The notes below the pieces were generated by a model. That model saw nothing but the letters and a program-made list of their open reading frames with translations, did not search any database and had not been told where the DNA came from. A stretch of 42,203 bases of DNA from Bacillota bacterium (GTDB lineage: Bacteria; Bacillota; Limnochordia; Darwinibacteriales; Darwinibacteriaceae): NCBI GenBank assembly GCA_012518735.1, contig JAAYRO010000147.1:1-42203 (forward strand), read 5' to 3'. The translations under genes and the position numbers were made by a program. How positions within the stretch are numbered: position 1 is the stretch's first letter; each line of letters opens with the position of its first letter. This document shows, piece by piece, positions 18,095 through 28,344 of this stretch.

Positions 18095-19087
18095 TTGCAT
18101 GATATTCTATCGCAAGAGGAAATCGATCTACTAATCCAAGCTGCTACTGCATCCAAAGCTGATGAAGAAGACTACTTAGAAGAAGAGGGACAAGATGTCC
18201 TATATGACTTTAGTAAACCCAACAAATTCTCCAAAGAACATATACGGGGACTTCAAAGGATTTTCGAGCAGTTTTCCCGTACGTATGCTGGTCTAATGTC
18301 AGCAAAACTCCGTAATAGGCTAGAACTAAAAGTTCATTCCATTGAACAGTTGACATTTGGGGACTTTGTTCGTTCCCTTCCCAATCCTTCAGTTTTGAGT
18401 GTGCTGAGCGTTGAGCCTCTCGAAGGTAATGTGGTAGTACAGCTTACCCCAGATATTGCCTTTCTACTGCATGATAGATTATGTGGGGGCAATGGGGAAC
18501 TGATAGAGCGTACTCGAGGTCTAACGGACATTGAAATTGCAGTTTTGCGCCGCCAAGTAATTAGTGTATTTTGCAGTCTGTTAAGAGATGCTTGGCAGGA
18601 TGTACGTGATATTAATTTTGAATTAGAGTACATCGAGAGCAATCCTCAATTCTTACAGGTAGCCTCAGATCGAGATGTAATTGCCCTCGTTACGTTAGAA
18701 TTCGAACTCAATGGACTGCAGGACATGGTCAGTATCTGCCTGCCTTATCGGACTTTAGAACCAGTGATGAAAGACTTAACGCAGGCAAGAATGTTCGAAT
18801 CTCTCAAACGACCCGATCCTGCTCGTGTTGAACAGTTGAAGAAAAGGGTTCGATCAGCAGTCTTACCTGTTGAAGTAGAACTTGGTCAAACAACCGTTTC
18901 AGTTCAAGATCTATTAGAACTAGAAGTGGGCGATGTAATACCCCTTCAAAAACGAAGAAACGAGACTCTAGATGTAAAAATAGGGTCTTTGACAAAATTT
19001 AAAGGGACCCCAGGAAAACTCGGCTCAAGACTAGGTGTAGTGATTACGTCTATCTGCGAGTCTCAAGGAGTGCAAAATGATGAGTGA
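18095..19087 (+). CDS. fliM: Flagellar motor switch protein FliM
   Basis: ILSQEEIDLLIQA N-terminus and FliM core (FDFSKPNKFSKEH-like: YDFSKPNKFSKEHIRGLQRIFEQFSRTYAGLMSAKLR). TTG 18095 follows aggagg (18081-18086); the listed GTG 18086 overlaps that SD. Confidence 0.92.
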   Translation: MHDILSQEEIDLLIQAATASKADEEDYLEEEGQDVLYDFSKPNKFSKEHIRGLQRIFEQFSRTYAGLMSAKLRNRLELKVHSIEQLTFGDFVRSLPNPSVLSVLSVEPLEGNVVVQLTPDIAFLLHDRLCGGNGELIERTRGLTDIEIAVLRRQVISVFCSLLRDAWQDVRDINFELEYIESNPQFLQVASDRDVIALVTLEFELNGLQDMVSICLPYRTLEPVMKDLTQARMFESLKRPDPARVEQLKKRVRSAVLPVEVELGQTTVSVQDLLELEVGDVIPLQKRRNETLDVKIGSLTKFKGTPGKLGSRLGVVITSICESQGVQNDE

Positions 19088-20159
19088 CGAATTAATGAAC
19101 CAAGAGGAAATTGATGCCCTTCTTCGTGGAGAACTGGAGCCCAAACCGTCCGACCAATCTGAACTGCAAATTGATAACCAACTCTCCTCCATGGAGCAAG
19201 ACACATTGGCGGAGATTGGTAATATTTCAATGGGCTCTGCTGCAACGGCCCTGAGTATGTTAGTCAACAAGAAAGTGAGAATTACCGTTCCCAGCGTTTA
19301 TATAAGTACACCACACATGATCAAAGAATCGTATCCTATACCGTGTATCATCGTCAATGTACAGTATTTGTCCGGTCTGCAGGGGGAAAATATCTTAGTC
19401 ATTCGAGAACGAGATGCACTCGTAATTGGCAACTTAATGATGGGTGAAGATGGGACAAGCCTGCCTGAAACTATTGACGAGTTATATCTTAGTGCAGTTA
19501 CGGAAGCCATGAACATGATGATGGGTTCTGCAGCTACCGCCATGTCAGATCTGTTTAGTGACACAATCGACATTTCACCACCAACAACCGAACGGCGTGA
19601 TCTTTCTCTCGACCCGTTAACCTCAGCAATGTCGGACCATAAATCGGTAGTCATTATCGAATTTCGAATCGAAATAGACGATTTAGTTGATAGCTCTATG
19701 CTGCAGATCATCGACATCGAGTTTGCTAAGGAAATGGTGAAAAAGCTGATGCCCCAGGAAGAGGAGGAAGAAGAATCAGTATCTGTATCTGAAACTCCTA
19801 TAACTGAACCGCCTATTTCGACACCTTCGTGGAGTGATCTTAAAGACGAGACACCATCCGAGATATTAACAACACAACCAGCACCTTCTGACTTAGGTAA
19901 TATCAACGTCGATTTAATTCGGGATATTCCTGTCCAGGTCAGAGCTGTGTTAGGACGAACCCGAATGACAATCGATAACATCCTGCGGCTTGGTCCTGGT
20001 CACATCATGGAACTTGAATCTCTGCACGGTGAACCTATTGACGTGTTTGCTAACGACACGTTAATTGCTCGCGGGGAAGTTGTGGTTGTGGGAGAACAAT
20101 TCGGTATCCGCATTACGGAAATAGCCGCCCAACAAGAACGAATCGTCAGTGTTCGTTAG
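19077..20159 (+). CDS. fliY: Flagellar motor switch phosphatase FliY (CheC-like plus FliN domain)
   Basis: MNQEEIDALLRG N-terminus, CheC-type LAEIGNISMGSAATALSML and VTEAMNMMMGSAATAMSD motifs, C-terminal SpoA/FliN domain (VRAVLGRTRMTIDNILRLGPGHIMELES). Confidence 0.92.
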   Translation: MMSDELMNQEEIDALLRGELEPKPSDQSELQIDNQLSSMEQDTLAEIGNISMGSAATALSMLVNKKVRITVPSVYISTPHMIKESYPIPCIIVNVQYLSGLQGENILVIRERDALVIGNLMMGEDGTSLPETIDELYLSAVTEAMNMMMGSAATAMSDLFSDTIDISPPTTERRDLSLDPLTSAMSDHKSVVIIEFRIEIDDLVDSSMLQIIDIEFAKEMVKKLMPQEEEEEESVSVSETPITEPPISTPSWSDLKDETPSEILTTQPAPSDLGNINVDLIRDIPVQVRAVLGRTRMTIDNILRLGPGHIMELESLHGEPIDVFANDTLIARGEVVVVGEQFGIRITEIAAQQERIVSVR

Positions 20160-20179
20160 TGGCCCAAAGGGGGATAGAA

Positions 20180-22126
20180 ATGGATACAAGCGAATTTAGA
20201 GAAGTGTTTGCAGCTGAAGCACGGGATTACCTCCAGTCGTTAAATGATGACCTTCTGCTCTTAGAAAATGATCCGCACAGCAGTGAGATTTTGGACGATA
20301 TGTTTCGTGCAGCTCACAGCCTTAAGGGTATGGCTGGAACCATGGGATTTGAGGAACTAGCTCATTTTACTCACCAGATGGAAAGCGTCCTTGATTTACT
20401 CCGAACTGGAGAACTTGAGGCAAGTGATAGGGTAATCAACGTCTTATTTAGTTCAGTTGACACATTAGAAATACTATTGGAACAGACTATCAATGATGAG
20501 CCTATCAGTTCATTTCAAGATATTGTTTCCGCCTTACAGCGGTTGAGTGATCCTCAAGCTGAGACCACTGAAACGAAACCTTTAGGTACAAAGGATGTTT
20601 CAGTCGTTTTAGATGAATTTAATAGAGAAACGATAAAGCAAGGTCTGGAACAGGGCTATAACGCCTATCAGGTCCTTATTACCCTAAGGCCTAACACCCT
20701 TCTCAAATCGGTAAGAGTGTATACCATATTCCAAGCTCTAGAAGAAGTAGGAACCATCATTCAGTGTAACCCATCTGCCCAGGATTTGGAGGAAGAGCGC
20801 TTTGACAACCAGTTTGCTCTAATTATTCTTACGCATGAGTCCGCGAAAGAAATTCAAGCGATTGTAGAAGGTATTTCTGAAATAGAGCAGGTCCAAGTGT
20901 CAAAACCAGATGATGTAACACGCCAGGAGTCTGCGTCCGCGCTTGAAGTAGAACCTAGAATTCAAAGTAGGCTGAGAACTCGGCGTACAGACAAGTTTGT
21001 TCGGGTAGAGACCGATCGCCTAGACAAACTGATCAACCTGGTTGGCGAATTGGTAATCAGCCGGACCCAAGTTATGGAGATCATGAAACAATTAGAAGAC
21101 TCTGAGCAGAAAAATGCGGCGGCCCAATTAGATCGGGTGACGACCGAGTTACAGTATGCAGCTATGAATTTGCGTATGGTCCCAATCAAGCAGGTCTTTG
21201 ATCGCTTTCCTAGGATGGTCCGGGATTTAGCAAAGGCAAGTCAAAAGGAAATTAATCTGGAAATCTACGGCGAAGAGACCGAGCTCGATCGAGGTATTGT
21301 TAATCAAATTGGCGATCCTCTAGTCCATTTGATACGAAACTCCATCGACCATGGTATAGAACCACGCGCGGAACGAATCGCTAAAGGAAAACCTGAGGTC
21401 GGTACTATCCGTCTAGGAGCCCGTCACGAAGGAAGTCATATTCTTATTGAAATTGAGGATGATGGTCAAGGATTAGATGTAGAGAAAATCCGTCAAAAAG
21501 CTGTGACCCAAGGGTTAGTCAGCGGCGATGCGAAAATTACGATTGATGAAGCGGCCAACTTGCTTTTCCACCCTGGATTTAGTACTGCCGATGCAGTTAC
21601 TGACCTTTCTGGGCGAGGAGTTGGCATGGATGCAGTTAAGGCAGCTGTTGAGTCTCTCAGTGGAACCGTTGATGTACAATCACAGACTGATCAATACATG
21701 CGTGTTACGATCAAACTTCCACTTACCTTAGCCATAATTAAGGCCTTACTGGTGGTCGCAGGTGGGGAGACTTTCGCAATACCCATTCAAGCAGTCAGAG
21801 AGAATATCCAGATCGAACGGAGCCAAGTGAAAACTGTGCAGCAGCATGATGTTATTGTACTCCGTAATGAAGTACTGCCTCTCTATAACCTAGCTGAATG
21901 TCTCGGCTTTGAACCTATACAATCTACCGGACCTCTTGCTGTCATTATTGTTGAATCACGAGGTCAAAAAGTCGGTTTTATTGTTGAAGATCTTATTGGA
22001 CAACAAGAGATTGTAATTGAGTCCCTAAGTGATATTCTAGGCGATATCAGAGGAATTGCTGGCGCAACAATCTTAGGTAGCGGCCGGGTTGCGTTAATTC
22101 TAGACAACAGTACTCTTATTCAATAA
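20180..22126 (+). CDS. cheA: Chemotaxis histidine kinase CheA
   Basis: Hpt motif (AAHSLKGMAGTMGF), dimerisation/ATPase (HLIRNSIDHGIE, SGRGVGMDAVKAAVESLSGTV) and C-terminal CheW-like domain. ATG 20180 has SD gggggat. Confidence 0.94.
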   Translation: MDTSEFREVFAAEARDYLQSLNDDLLLLENDPHSSEILDDMFRAAHSLKGMAGTMGFEELAHFTHQMESVLDLLRTGELEASDRVINVLFSSVDTLEILLEQTINDEPISSFQDIVSALQRLSDPQAETTETKPLGTKDVSVVLDEFNRETIKQGLEQGYNAYQVLITLRPNTLLKSVRVYTIFQALEEVGTIIQCNPSAQDLEEERFDNQFALIILTHESAKEIQAIVEGISEIEQVQVSKPDDVTRQESASALEVEPRIQSRLRTRRTDKFVRVETDRLDKLINLVGELVISRTQVMEIMKQLEDSEQKNAAAQLDRVTTELQYAAMNLRMVPIKQVFDRFPRMVRDLAKASQKEINLEIYGEETELDRGIVNQIGDPLVHLIRNSIDHGIEPRAERIAKGKPEVGTIRLGARHEGSHILIEIEDDGQGLDVEKIRQKAVTQGLVSGDAKITIDEAANLLFHPGFSTADAVTDLSGRGVGMDAVKAAVESLSGTVDVQSQTDQYMRVTIKLPLTLAIIKALLVVAGGETFAIPIQAVRENIQIERSQVKTVQQHDVIVLRNEVLPLYNLAECLGFEPIQSTGPLAVIIVESRGQKVGFIVEDLIGQQEIVIESLSDILGDIRGIAGATILGSGRVALILDNSTLIQ

Positions 22127-22138
22127 GGAGATGAGAAA

Positions 22139-22501
22139 ATGCCAAAGAAAGTTCTAATCACGGATGATACAGCCTTCATGCGTATGACGTTGAAAAACGT
22201 TATCGAAAAAAACGGCTTTGAAGTAGTAGGCGAAGCAGGAGATGGAGAAGAGGCTATTGCAAAGTATAAAGAACTGCAGCCCGATTTAGTAACAATGGAT
22301 ATTACCATGCCAAAGATGGATGGGATTACCGCGATTAAAGAAATAATGAAGATTGACCCCAATGCGAAAATCGTTGTCTGCAGCGCAATGGGACAAAAAC
22401 CTATGGTAATCGAAGCTCTCAATGCAGGTGCGAAAGATTTCCTAGTTAAGCCATTTGATGCCGAGAGAGTTGTGGAAGCTCTACGAAAAGCTGCGCCCTA
22501 G
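22139..22501 (+). CDS. cheY: Chemotaxis response regulator CheY
   Basis: Single receiver domain: ITDDTAFMR, VTMDITMPKMDGI, KDFLVKPF. Confidence 0.92.
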   Translation: MPKKVLITDDTAFMRMTLKNVIEKNGFEVVGEAGDGEEAIAKYKELQPDLVTMDITMPKMDGITAIKEIMKIDPNAKIVVCSAMGQKPMVIEALNAGAKDFLVKPFDAERVVEALRKAAP

Positions 22502-22515
22502 GAGGAAGTTAATTA

Positions 22516-23109
22516 ATGTATGATGCAAAACTTGATTTTCTAAGAGAACTGGGGAATATTGGCACGGGACACGCTACTACAGCCTTATCCCAAATGCTTC
22601 AGGGTAAGCTTTTTCAACTGGTAGTTCCAGATGCTCGTATGCTTCCATTCGAAGAAGCAGCTGATTTTATAGGTGGTCTTGAGCAAGTTGTAGCTGGTAT
22701 TTTTGTAGCTGTCTCTGGGGATGTATCGGGACATATGGCCTTTATTCTTCCCATTGATAGTGCCATGACTTTAGTCCGACTCTTAACATCAGGTCAAAAT
22801 GAAGAACTTGATGAGATGGCATTATCAGCACTGCAAGAGATGGGTAATATCATGATTACATCGTATCTCAATGCCTTGGCGAGTATGACCGATATGGTGT
22901 TTGCACCTAGTGTACCAGGGATTGCCATAGATATGGCTGGAGCAGTTTGGCAAAGCGTATTAGCGGGAGCTCAAGCAGCTGATGAAGTGACAATTATTAG
23001 AACTGATTTTTACGCAGATGGTTCTGCAATCGAAGGACATATTATTTTCCTTCCAGACGAAGAAGACTTCGTTAAGATAGCACGCGTCATGGGTCTGGAG
23101 GATATGTGA
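22516..23109 (+). CDS. cheC: CheY-P phosphatase CheC
   Basis: FLRELGNIGTGHATTALSQML and LQEMGNIMITSYLNALASM motifs. Confidence 0.92.
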   Translation: MYDAKLDFLRELGNIGTGHATTALSQMLQGKLFQLVVPDARMLPFEEAADFIGGLEQVVAGIFVAVSGDVSGHMAFILPIDSAMTLVRLLTSGQNEELDEMALSALQEMGNIMITSYLNALASMTDMVFAPSVPGIAIDMAGAVWQSVLAGAQAADEVTIIRTDFYADGSAIEGHIIFLPDEEDFVKIARVMGLEDM

Positions 23110-23594
23110 TGGAAGAATTATTTGTCAACATGGGGCAGATTCGCTCACTAAAGTCCACTGGGGTGTTAACCACTGTAGGATTAGGTTCGTGTGTTGGAGT
23201 CACTCTATACGACAGTGTAGCGAAAGTGGGGGTCATGGGTCATATTTTCCTGCCTACCAGTAGAGGGAGTAACGGTTCTACAATCACTTCGCCAGGAAAG
23301 TATGCTGATACAGGCATTCCTGCTCTTATTGAGCAAGCGGTAAAACTTGGAGCACAGAAGAGACGATTAGTGGCTAAAATAGCAGGAGGCGCTAATCTTT
23401 TCCCTAATCTCAACCTAAATAGCGTAAGCATAGGTGAACAAAATATTGCGGCAGTAATTAAGAATTTAAGCAATCATAATATTCCTATAGTAGGTAAAGA
23501 CGTGGCTGGCAATCACGGCCGAAAGATGCGTTTTTTCGTTGAAACTGGCAGAGTGTGTGTAACAGCAATAGGCAAAGAACCGATAGAAATCTGA
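23109..23594 (+). CDS. cheD: Chemoreceptor glutamine deamidase CheD
   Basis: TVGLGSCVGVTLYDSVAKVGVMGHIFLP catalytic Cys/His motif; KIAGGANLF. Confidence 0.93.
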   Translation: MEELFVNMGQIRSLKSTGVLTTVGLGSCVGVTLYDSVAKVGVMGHIFLPTSRGSNGSTITSPGKYADTGIPALIEQAVKLGAQKRRLVAKIAGGANLFPNLNLNSVSIGEQNIAAVIKNLSNHNIPIVGKDVAGNHGRKMRFFVETGRVCVTAIGKEPIEI

Positions 23595-23603
23595 GGTGGT
23601 TAG

Positions 23604-24653
23604 ATGTCCATTCGTGTTTTGGTTGTGGACGACAGCGCCTTTATGCGTAAACTTATTTCCGAAATCATTAATGCAGAACCTGATATGGAAGTGGCAGCAA
23701 CTGCTCGAAATGGCAAAGATGCACTTATTAAATTGTCTCAGCTGGATATTGATGTAGTTACCCTAGATGTGGAAATGCCAGTCATGGATGGTCTAGAGAC
23801 TCTGAGGCAAATAATGAGTTCAAATCCCCTGCCAGTTGTAATGCTCAGCAGTATGACAAAACATGGTTCGGATACTACTGTAAAAGCTCTTGCCTTAGGT
23901 GCAGTAGACTTCGTCCCTAAGCCATCAGGTTCCATTTCCCTAGACCTTAAGACCGTATCTCAGGAAATCGTAGAGAAAGTACGTACTGCTGCAAAAGCGA
24001 AAGTTCGAAAAACAAGGAGAACTTGGATACCTCCTCGTTCCATTCACCCCAAACCTCCTGTATTAAAACCCACCGCTGGAAAAGCATCCTCAAGAGTCGT
24101 TATTATTGGTTCTTCAACTGGTGGCCCTAAGGCCATCGAAGAGGTTTTGGCTCATATTCCGCCTAACTTACCTGCAGGAATTATGGTGGTCCAACATATG
24201 CCGAAGGATTTTACGCGGAGTTTTGCAGAACGCCTCAACAGTCTGTTTCCATTATCCATTAAAGAGGCGGAACATGGAGACATGATCGAAGATGGCAAAG
24301 TACTCATCGCACCAGGTGACTACCATATGACCGTAGGAGCTGATCGATGTGTCTATCTAAATCAAGAAGAGCGCGTCATGTTTCTTAGACCTTCTATCGA
24401 TGTAACTATGCTGTCCCTTCCAACTGTATTTGGTACACGGATCCTTGGGGTTGTGCTGACAGGAATGGGAAGGGATGGGGCTAAGGGGATGGCAGCCATT
24501 AAACAGGCTGGTGGTAAGACGATTGCTCAAGATAGGAGTACCTCAACGATTTACAGCATGCCGCGGGTTGTTGCTGAAGAAGGCAACGCTGACTATATTC
24601 TTCCTGTGGATCGAATTGGCGAAAGTATTACCAAAATCGTATCGACAATGTGA
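23604..24653 (+). CDS. cheB: Protein-glutamate methylesterase CheB
   Basis: Receiver domain plus CheB esterase motifs (IGSSTGGPKAIEEVL, VVQHMPKDFTRSFAERLN, LTGMGRDGAKG). Confidence 0.94.
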   Translation: MSIRVLVVDDSAFMRKLISEIINAEPDMEVAATARNGKDALIKLSQLDIDVVTLDVEMPVMDGLETLRQIMSSNPLPVVMLSSMTKHGSDTTVKALALGAVDFVPKPSGSISLDLKTVSQEIVEKVRTAAKAKVRKTRRTWIPPRSIHPKPPVLKPTAGKASSRVVIIGSSTGGPKAIEEVLAHIPPNLPAGIMVVQHMPKDFTRSFAERLNSLFPLSIKEAEHGDMIEDGKVLIAPGDYHMTVGADRCVYLNQEERVMFLRPSIDVTMLSLPTVFGTRILGVVLTGMGRDGAKGMAAIKQAGGKTIAQDRSTSTIYSMPRVVAEEGNADYILPVDRIGESITKIVSTM

Positions 24654-25444
24654 TGAATAGAGGTATGGGATTGGCACAAAATTATGAAACTTTTAAAACA
24701 GATATTAATAAGACCCTGGGAATTGATTTGAACGCATATAAAGAACAGCAGATGCGGCGTAGAATCAATCAGTGGTTGAATCGTTATGGTTTGGAATCAT
24801 TTGATGAGCTCATCAGGAAAATTCAAGATGACCCCGAGCATCGGAGTCGCTTTACTGAGTATCTAACCATCAATACCTCCCATTTCTTTCGTGACACCAC
24901 AGTATTCTCTGCAATCGATAGCACTGTAATCCCCGACATTACCCGTCATAACAAACGACCCCGTATATGGAGCGCTGGAGCATCCATTGGTGCTGAGATC
25001 TACTCTATAGCTATCATGCTTGCGGAAAAGGGAGTGACCGCTCGCGAACTTTTGGCTACAGACATAGATCAGGCAATCCTTACCAAAGCAGAAGCGGGGG
25101 TTTACCACGAAAATCAGATCAGCAACATTGAGCCAGTTTTGTTAAGCAAGTATTTTATTCGGGAAGGAACCAATTCATACGTCATTCACGATGGTATCCG
25201 AAGACAAGTAACATTCCGCCAACACGATCTGCTGAAGGATCCATACCAGCGCGATTTTGACTTAATTCTATGTCGGAATGTGTTTATCTACTTTACAGCA
25301 GAGACGCAGAAAAGATTAATCAGCAATTTCGTTGAATCCTTACGCCCAGGTGGATATTTTGTAGTAGGTTCTGCGGAGCAGATAATGGATCCTGGTTCCT
25401 ACGACCTCCAAAGGGTCAGTTACTGTATTTACCAAAAAGCCTAG
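24650..25444 (+). CDS. cheR: Chemotaxis methyltransferase CheR
   Basis: TINTSHFFRD, WSAGASIGAEIYSIAIML, ATDID, FDLILCRNVFIYF, GSAEQI. The exact start among 24650-24671 is uncertain. Confidence 0.93.
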   Translation: MMNRGMGLAQNYETFKTDINKTLGIDLNAYKEQQMRRRINQWLNRYGLESFDELIRKIQDDPEHRSRFTEYLTINTSHFFRDTTVFSAIDSTVIPDITRHNKRPRIWSAGASIGAEIYSIAIMLAEKGVTARELLATDIDQAILTKAEAGVYHENQISNIEPVLLSKYFIREGTNSYVIHDGIRRQVTFRQHDLLKDPYQRDFDLILCRNVFIYFTAETQKRLISNFVESLRPGGYFVVGSAEQIMDPGSYDLQRVSYCIYQKA

Positions 25445-25474
25445 TGAAAATCTAGTTGGGGAGGTAACAGCACA

Positions 25475-27436
25475 GTGAGGGAATATGTAGGAGAAGGAGC
25501 CACGATTGAAGAGGCCATTGAAAAAGGTCTTCAAGAGTTGGCTGCCTCAAGAGAACAAGTCGAAATTGAAGTACTAGAACATCCAACAAGGCGTCTTTTT
25601 GGGATTTCCAGTAGGAATGCAGTTGTTCGGCTTAGGCTAAAACCGGAAACAATAAAAGAGCAGTCTCTGCCAAAACCCAAGAATGGACTAGTGTGGGTCA
25701 AAGACGGACGACTAGGTTATTCTCCCCCCGAACAGGGAGGGGAAGTACCACGGTGCTTTATCGACCCCCAATTGTCTGTTCAATACAATGGTAAACCTGT
25801 TAGTAAGCATGTTTCGTTGGATCAGGGAATTGAGTCATTAGAAATTACTCTACCACAAGACACCGAACCAGAGTTGCACTATTCCATTAAGGTCGATCCT
25901 ACCAAGACAACAGCAGAGCTTTTTTGGAAAAAAGAACCAGGGGCAGCCTATACCCTCCAGGACCAGGAACCAGCAAATGCACTCACTTTGTCCATCTCCA
26001 AAAGAATAATTGATCCACCGTCCCTTACACTAGATCAGATAAAAGAAATCATTCAGATCGAAGGCATCTGCCATGGAGTCGATCTTAGTTCTATTACCCC
26101 AGAGCTTCTGGCCCGTTCGAGTGGTCTGGTAACAATCGCCCGAGGGACACCACCTGTTTCACCAAAGCATCCAGAGATCCGTTATGTTTTCAAAGACGAG
26201 ACTCCCAAAGTAGATCTTGAATCGCTGCGTATTGACTATTATGAAGTACACGGTATCTCAAGTGTTGAAGTAGGTACTCCTATTGCTGTAAAAATACCCG
26301 GTAAAGAAGGGGTACCTGGCAAGGATGTGTACGGAAATCCTATTCCGTCAGAACCATTGAAGGAAATTGAGATTAAGGTGGGAGAGGGGGCGGTCTTAAG
26401 TGATGATGGACTTACTGCCTCCGCGGCTATAGGAGGTTTGCCCGTTCTAAAAAACGACATCGTGCAGGTTTTACCCATTTTTGAACTGCAGGGCGATGCA
26501 GATGTTTCCACTGGTAATATTACCATGGATGGGGCTGTCATAATTAGAGGCAGCGTGCTGGAAAATGTTAAGGTAGAATCCTGTAATGGAACAATTCTTG
26601 TTGATGGTTTAGTAAGTGGAGCTCAACTGAGAGCGTCTGGCGACATCTCAGTTGGAAAAAACGTTGTCCGTTCCCAGCTATATGCAGGTGGTCAAACGGT
26701 AGTTCAGCTGAAAACAGCATCCATGCTCCACAATATAGGCAGCCAACTGGATCAGCTCATAAAAGCATATGAGGCAGTTACAGAGCAGACTGCCGATATC
26801 CCTGTTGAAAACCTAGTTAAGCATCTCCTAGAACTGAAATTCTACTCACTCCCCAAAGATGTTAAGGCTTTTGCTGACTATTTTTCAACCGTTTCCATCC
26901 CGTTCCACCCTGGACTCCATGAGCTTGTGGCAGGACTAACAGTAAATCTTTTAGGGCAGGGACCTCTGCAGATACGAAACGTTCAAATTCTAAGGGACCT
27001 TCACTCTCTACTTAAAGCTCAGGAGATGATTCTAGACAGCGAAGCACAATCAGACTCTAACGTCACAGTAGGCTACCTGCAGAACAGTCATGTGGAAGCA
27101 TCAGGCACCGTTACTGTTAATGGACAGGGATCATACTATTCCTCTATTGTAGCTGGGAAAGGATTTTTTATGGAACGAGGAGTATTTAGGGGAGGAGAGA
27201 TTACTGTTGCTTCTGGAGACATTACAGTAAAGGAATTAGGAGGTCCAACAGGAGTCTCAACAGAGATATTCATTGTTCGTGAAGGGCGTGTTACGGCAAA
27301 TCGCGTCTATTCGAATGTCAGCGTATCCATAGGAGAACAGCGATACAGATTCGGAGAAGAAGCATCACGAGTAAAGGCTTTTCTAAATAATGGTCTTCTC
27401 ACAGTTTATGCAGGATCCGTCAAACTACTTGGGTAA
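25475..27436 (+). CDS. FapA/DUF342 family protein with N-terminal Jag_N-like domain
   Basis: N-term YVGEGATIEEAIEKGLQELAASREQVEIEVLEHPTRRLFGISSRNAVVRL is Jag_N-like; downstream GIPGKEGVPGKDVYGNPIP and polymer-like beta repeats typical of DUF342. Confidence 0.8.
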   Translation: MREYVGEGATIEEAIEKGLQELAASREQVEIEVLEHPTRRLFGISSRNAVVRLRLKPETIKEQSLPKPKNGLVWVKDGRLGYSPPEQGGEVPRCFIDPQLSVQYNGKPVSKHVSLDQGIESLEITLPQDTEPELHYSIKVDPTKTTAELFWKKEPGAAYTLQDQEPANALTLSISKRIIDPPSLTLDQIKEIIQIEGICHGVDLSSITPELLARSSGLVTIARGTPPVSPKHPEIRYVFKDETPKVDLESLRIDYYEVHGISSVEVGTPIAVKIPGKEGVPGKDVYGNPIPSEPLKEIEIKVGEGAVLSDDGLTASAAIGGLPVLKNDIVQVLPIFELQGDADVSTGNITMDGAVIIRGSVLENVKVESCNGTILVDGLVSGAQLRASGDISVGKNVVRSQLYAGGQTVVQLKTASMLHNIGSQLDQLIKAYEAVTEQTADIPVENLVKHLLELKFYSLPKDVKAFADYFSTVSIPFHPGLHELVAGLTVNLLGQGPLQIRNVQILRDLHSLLKAQEMILDSEAQSDSNVTVGYLQNSHVEASGTVTVNGQGSYYSSIVAGKGFFMERGVFRGGEITVASGDITVKELGGPTGVSTEIFIVREGRVTANRVYSNVSVSIGEQRYRFGEEASRVKAFLNNGLLTVYAGSVKLLG

Positions 27437-27451
27437 GAGAGGTTACAGCAC

Positions 27452-27967
27452 GTGGAAAGTTCAAATGCACGCAGAATAGTATACCTTGGACTAATGACTG
27501 GTTTATCCATGGGACTACACATTTTCGAATCAATGATCCCTATGCCAACCAACCTAGTGGTCCCAGGCGCCAAATTAGGTCTAGCAAACATTGTCAGTTT
27601 GTATGTTATTATGAATTTTGGAACGAAGGATGCAGTCATCGTTGCTGTTCTGCGAACCGTTCTAACTTCATTAATGGCAGGTACATTTCTAACTGTCACG
27701 TTTTTCTTCAGCTTTTTTGGAGGTTTAGTAAGCGCACTTGTGATGGGGATCGCTTATAAACTGTTCGGAAAGCACTTCAGTATGATTGGTATTAGTCTGT
27801 TAGGGGCCTTAACTCACAACCTAACCCAGCTATTAGTAGCAGCTGTCTTCATTGAGAATATAGGAATTCTCCTTTATCTGCCCTACATGCTCCTTTTTGC
27901 AGTCCCAACTGGCATATTTGTAGGAATAGTGACCAATCAAGTAAATAAGTACTACTCAATTTCTTAG
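27452..27967 (+). CDS. Gx transporter family / heptaprenyl diphosphate synthase component I-like membrane protein
   Basis: ECF S-component-like hydrophobic protein; ESMIPMPTNLVVPGAKLGLANIVSLYVI is typical of this family. GTG start. Confidence 0.75.
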   Translation: MESSNARRIVYLGLMTGLSMGLHIFESMIPMPTNLVVPGAKLGLANIVSLYVIMNFGTKDAVIVAVLRTVLTSLMAGTFLTVTFFFSFFGGLVSALVMGIAYKLFGKHFSMIGISLLGALTHNLTQLLVAAVFIENIGILLYLPYMLLFAVPTGIFVGIVTNQVNKYYSIS

Positions 27968-28344
27968 AAAATGTTTTGGAAGGTTAAGATTTCTTGATGG
28001 TGAATCTGGACTAATTGGATCTTGATATGACTAATTTCGGCCAAAGCAGAGCTTTTATCTCTGCTCCCAATATAGCTCACAACGCGACCTAGAGATGATT
28101 CCACGTTGTCCAACTCATGGTTATGAATGAATGGATTCCATTTGTGTTTTACCATGGTCCATTGTCTTTGGACATGAGTTGTTATCGTTAGCGCTTCTTC
28201 CCAATGGTCTTCATCAATGTATTCCTGGACCATGTCAAGATCGGCAGACATATGATTAGTTGTTTCTAGAATTAATTTCTCTACATAGATCCCCAGACCG
28301 ATAATAAGGACCATAATCAGAAACATTACGGTCCACAGTTTCAT
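27964..28344 (-). CDS. DUF4363 family protein
   Basis: Short protein with N-terminal TM and helical region (EYIDEDHWEEALTITTHVQRQWTMVKHKWNPFIHNHELDNVE), overlapping a DUF421 gene. Confidence 0.75.
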   Translation of the reverse strand: MKLWTVMFLIMVLIIGLGIYVEKLILETTNHMSADLDMVQEYIDEDHWEEALTITTHVQRQWTMVKHKWNPFIHNHELDNVESSLGRVVSYIGSRDKSSALAEISHIKIQLVQIHHQEILTFQNIF

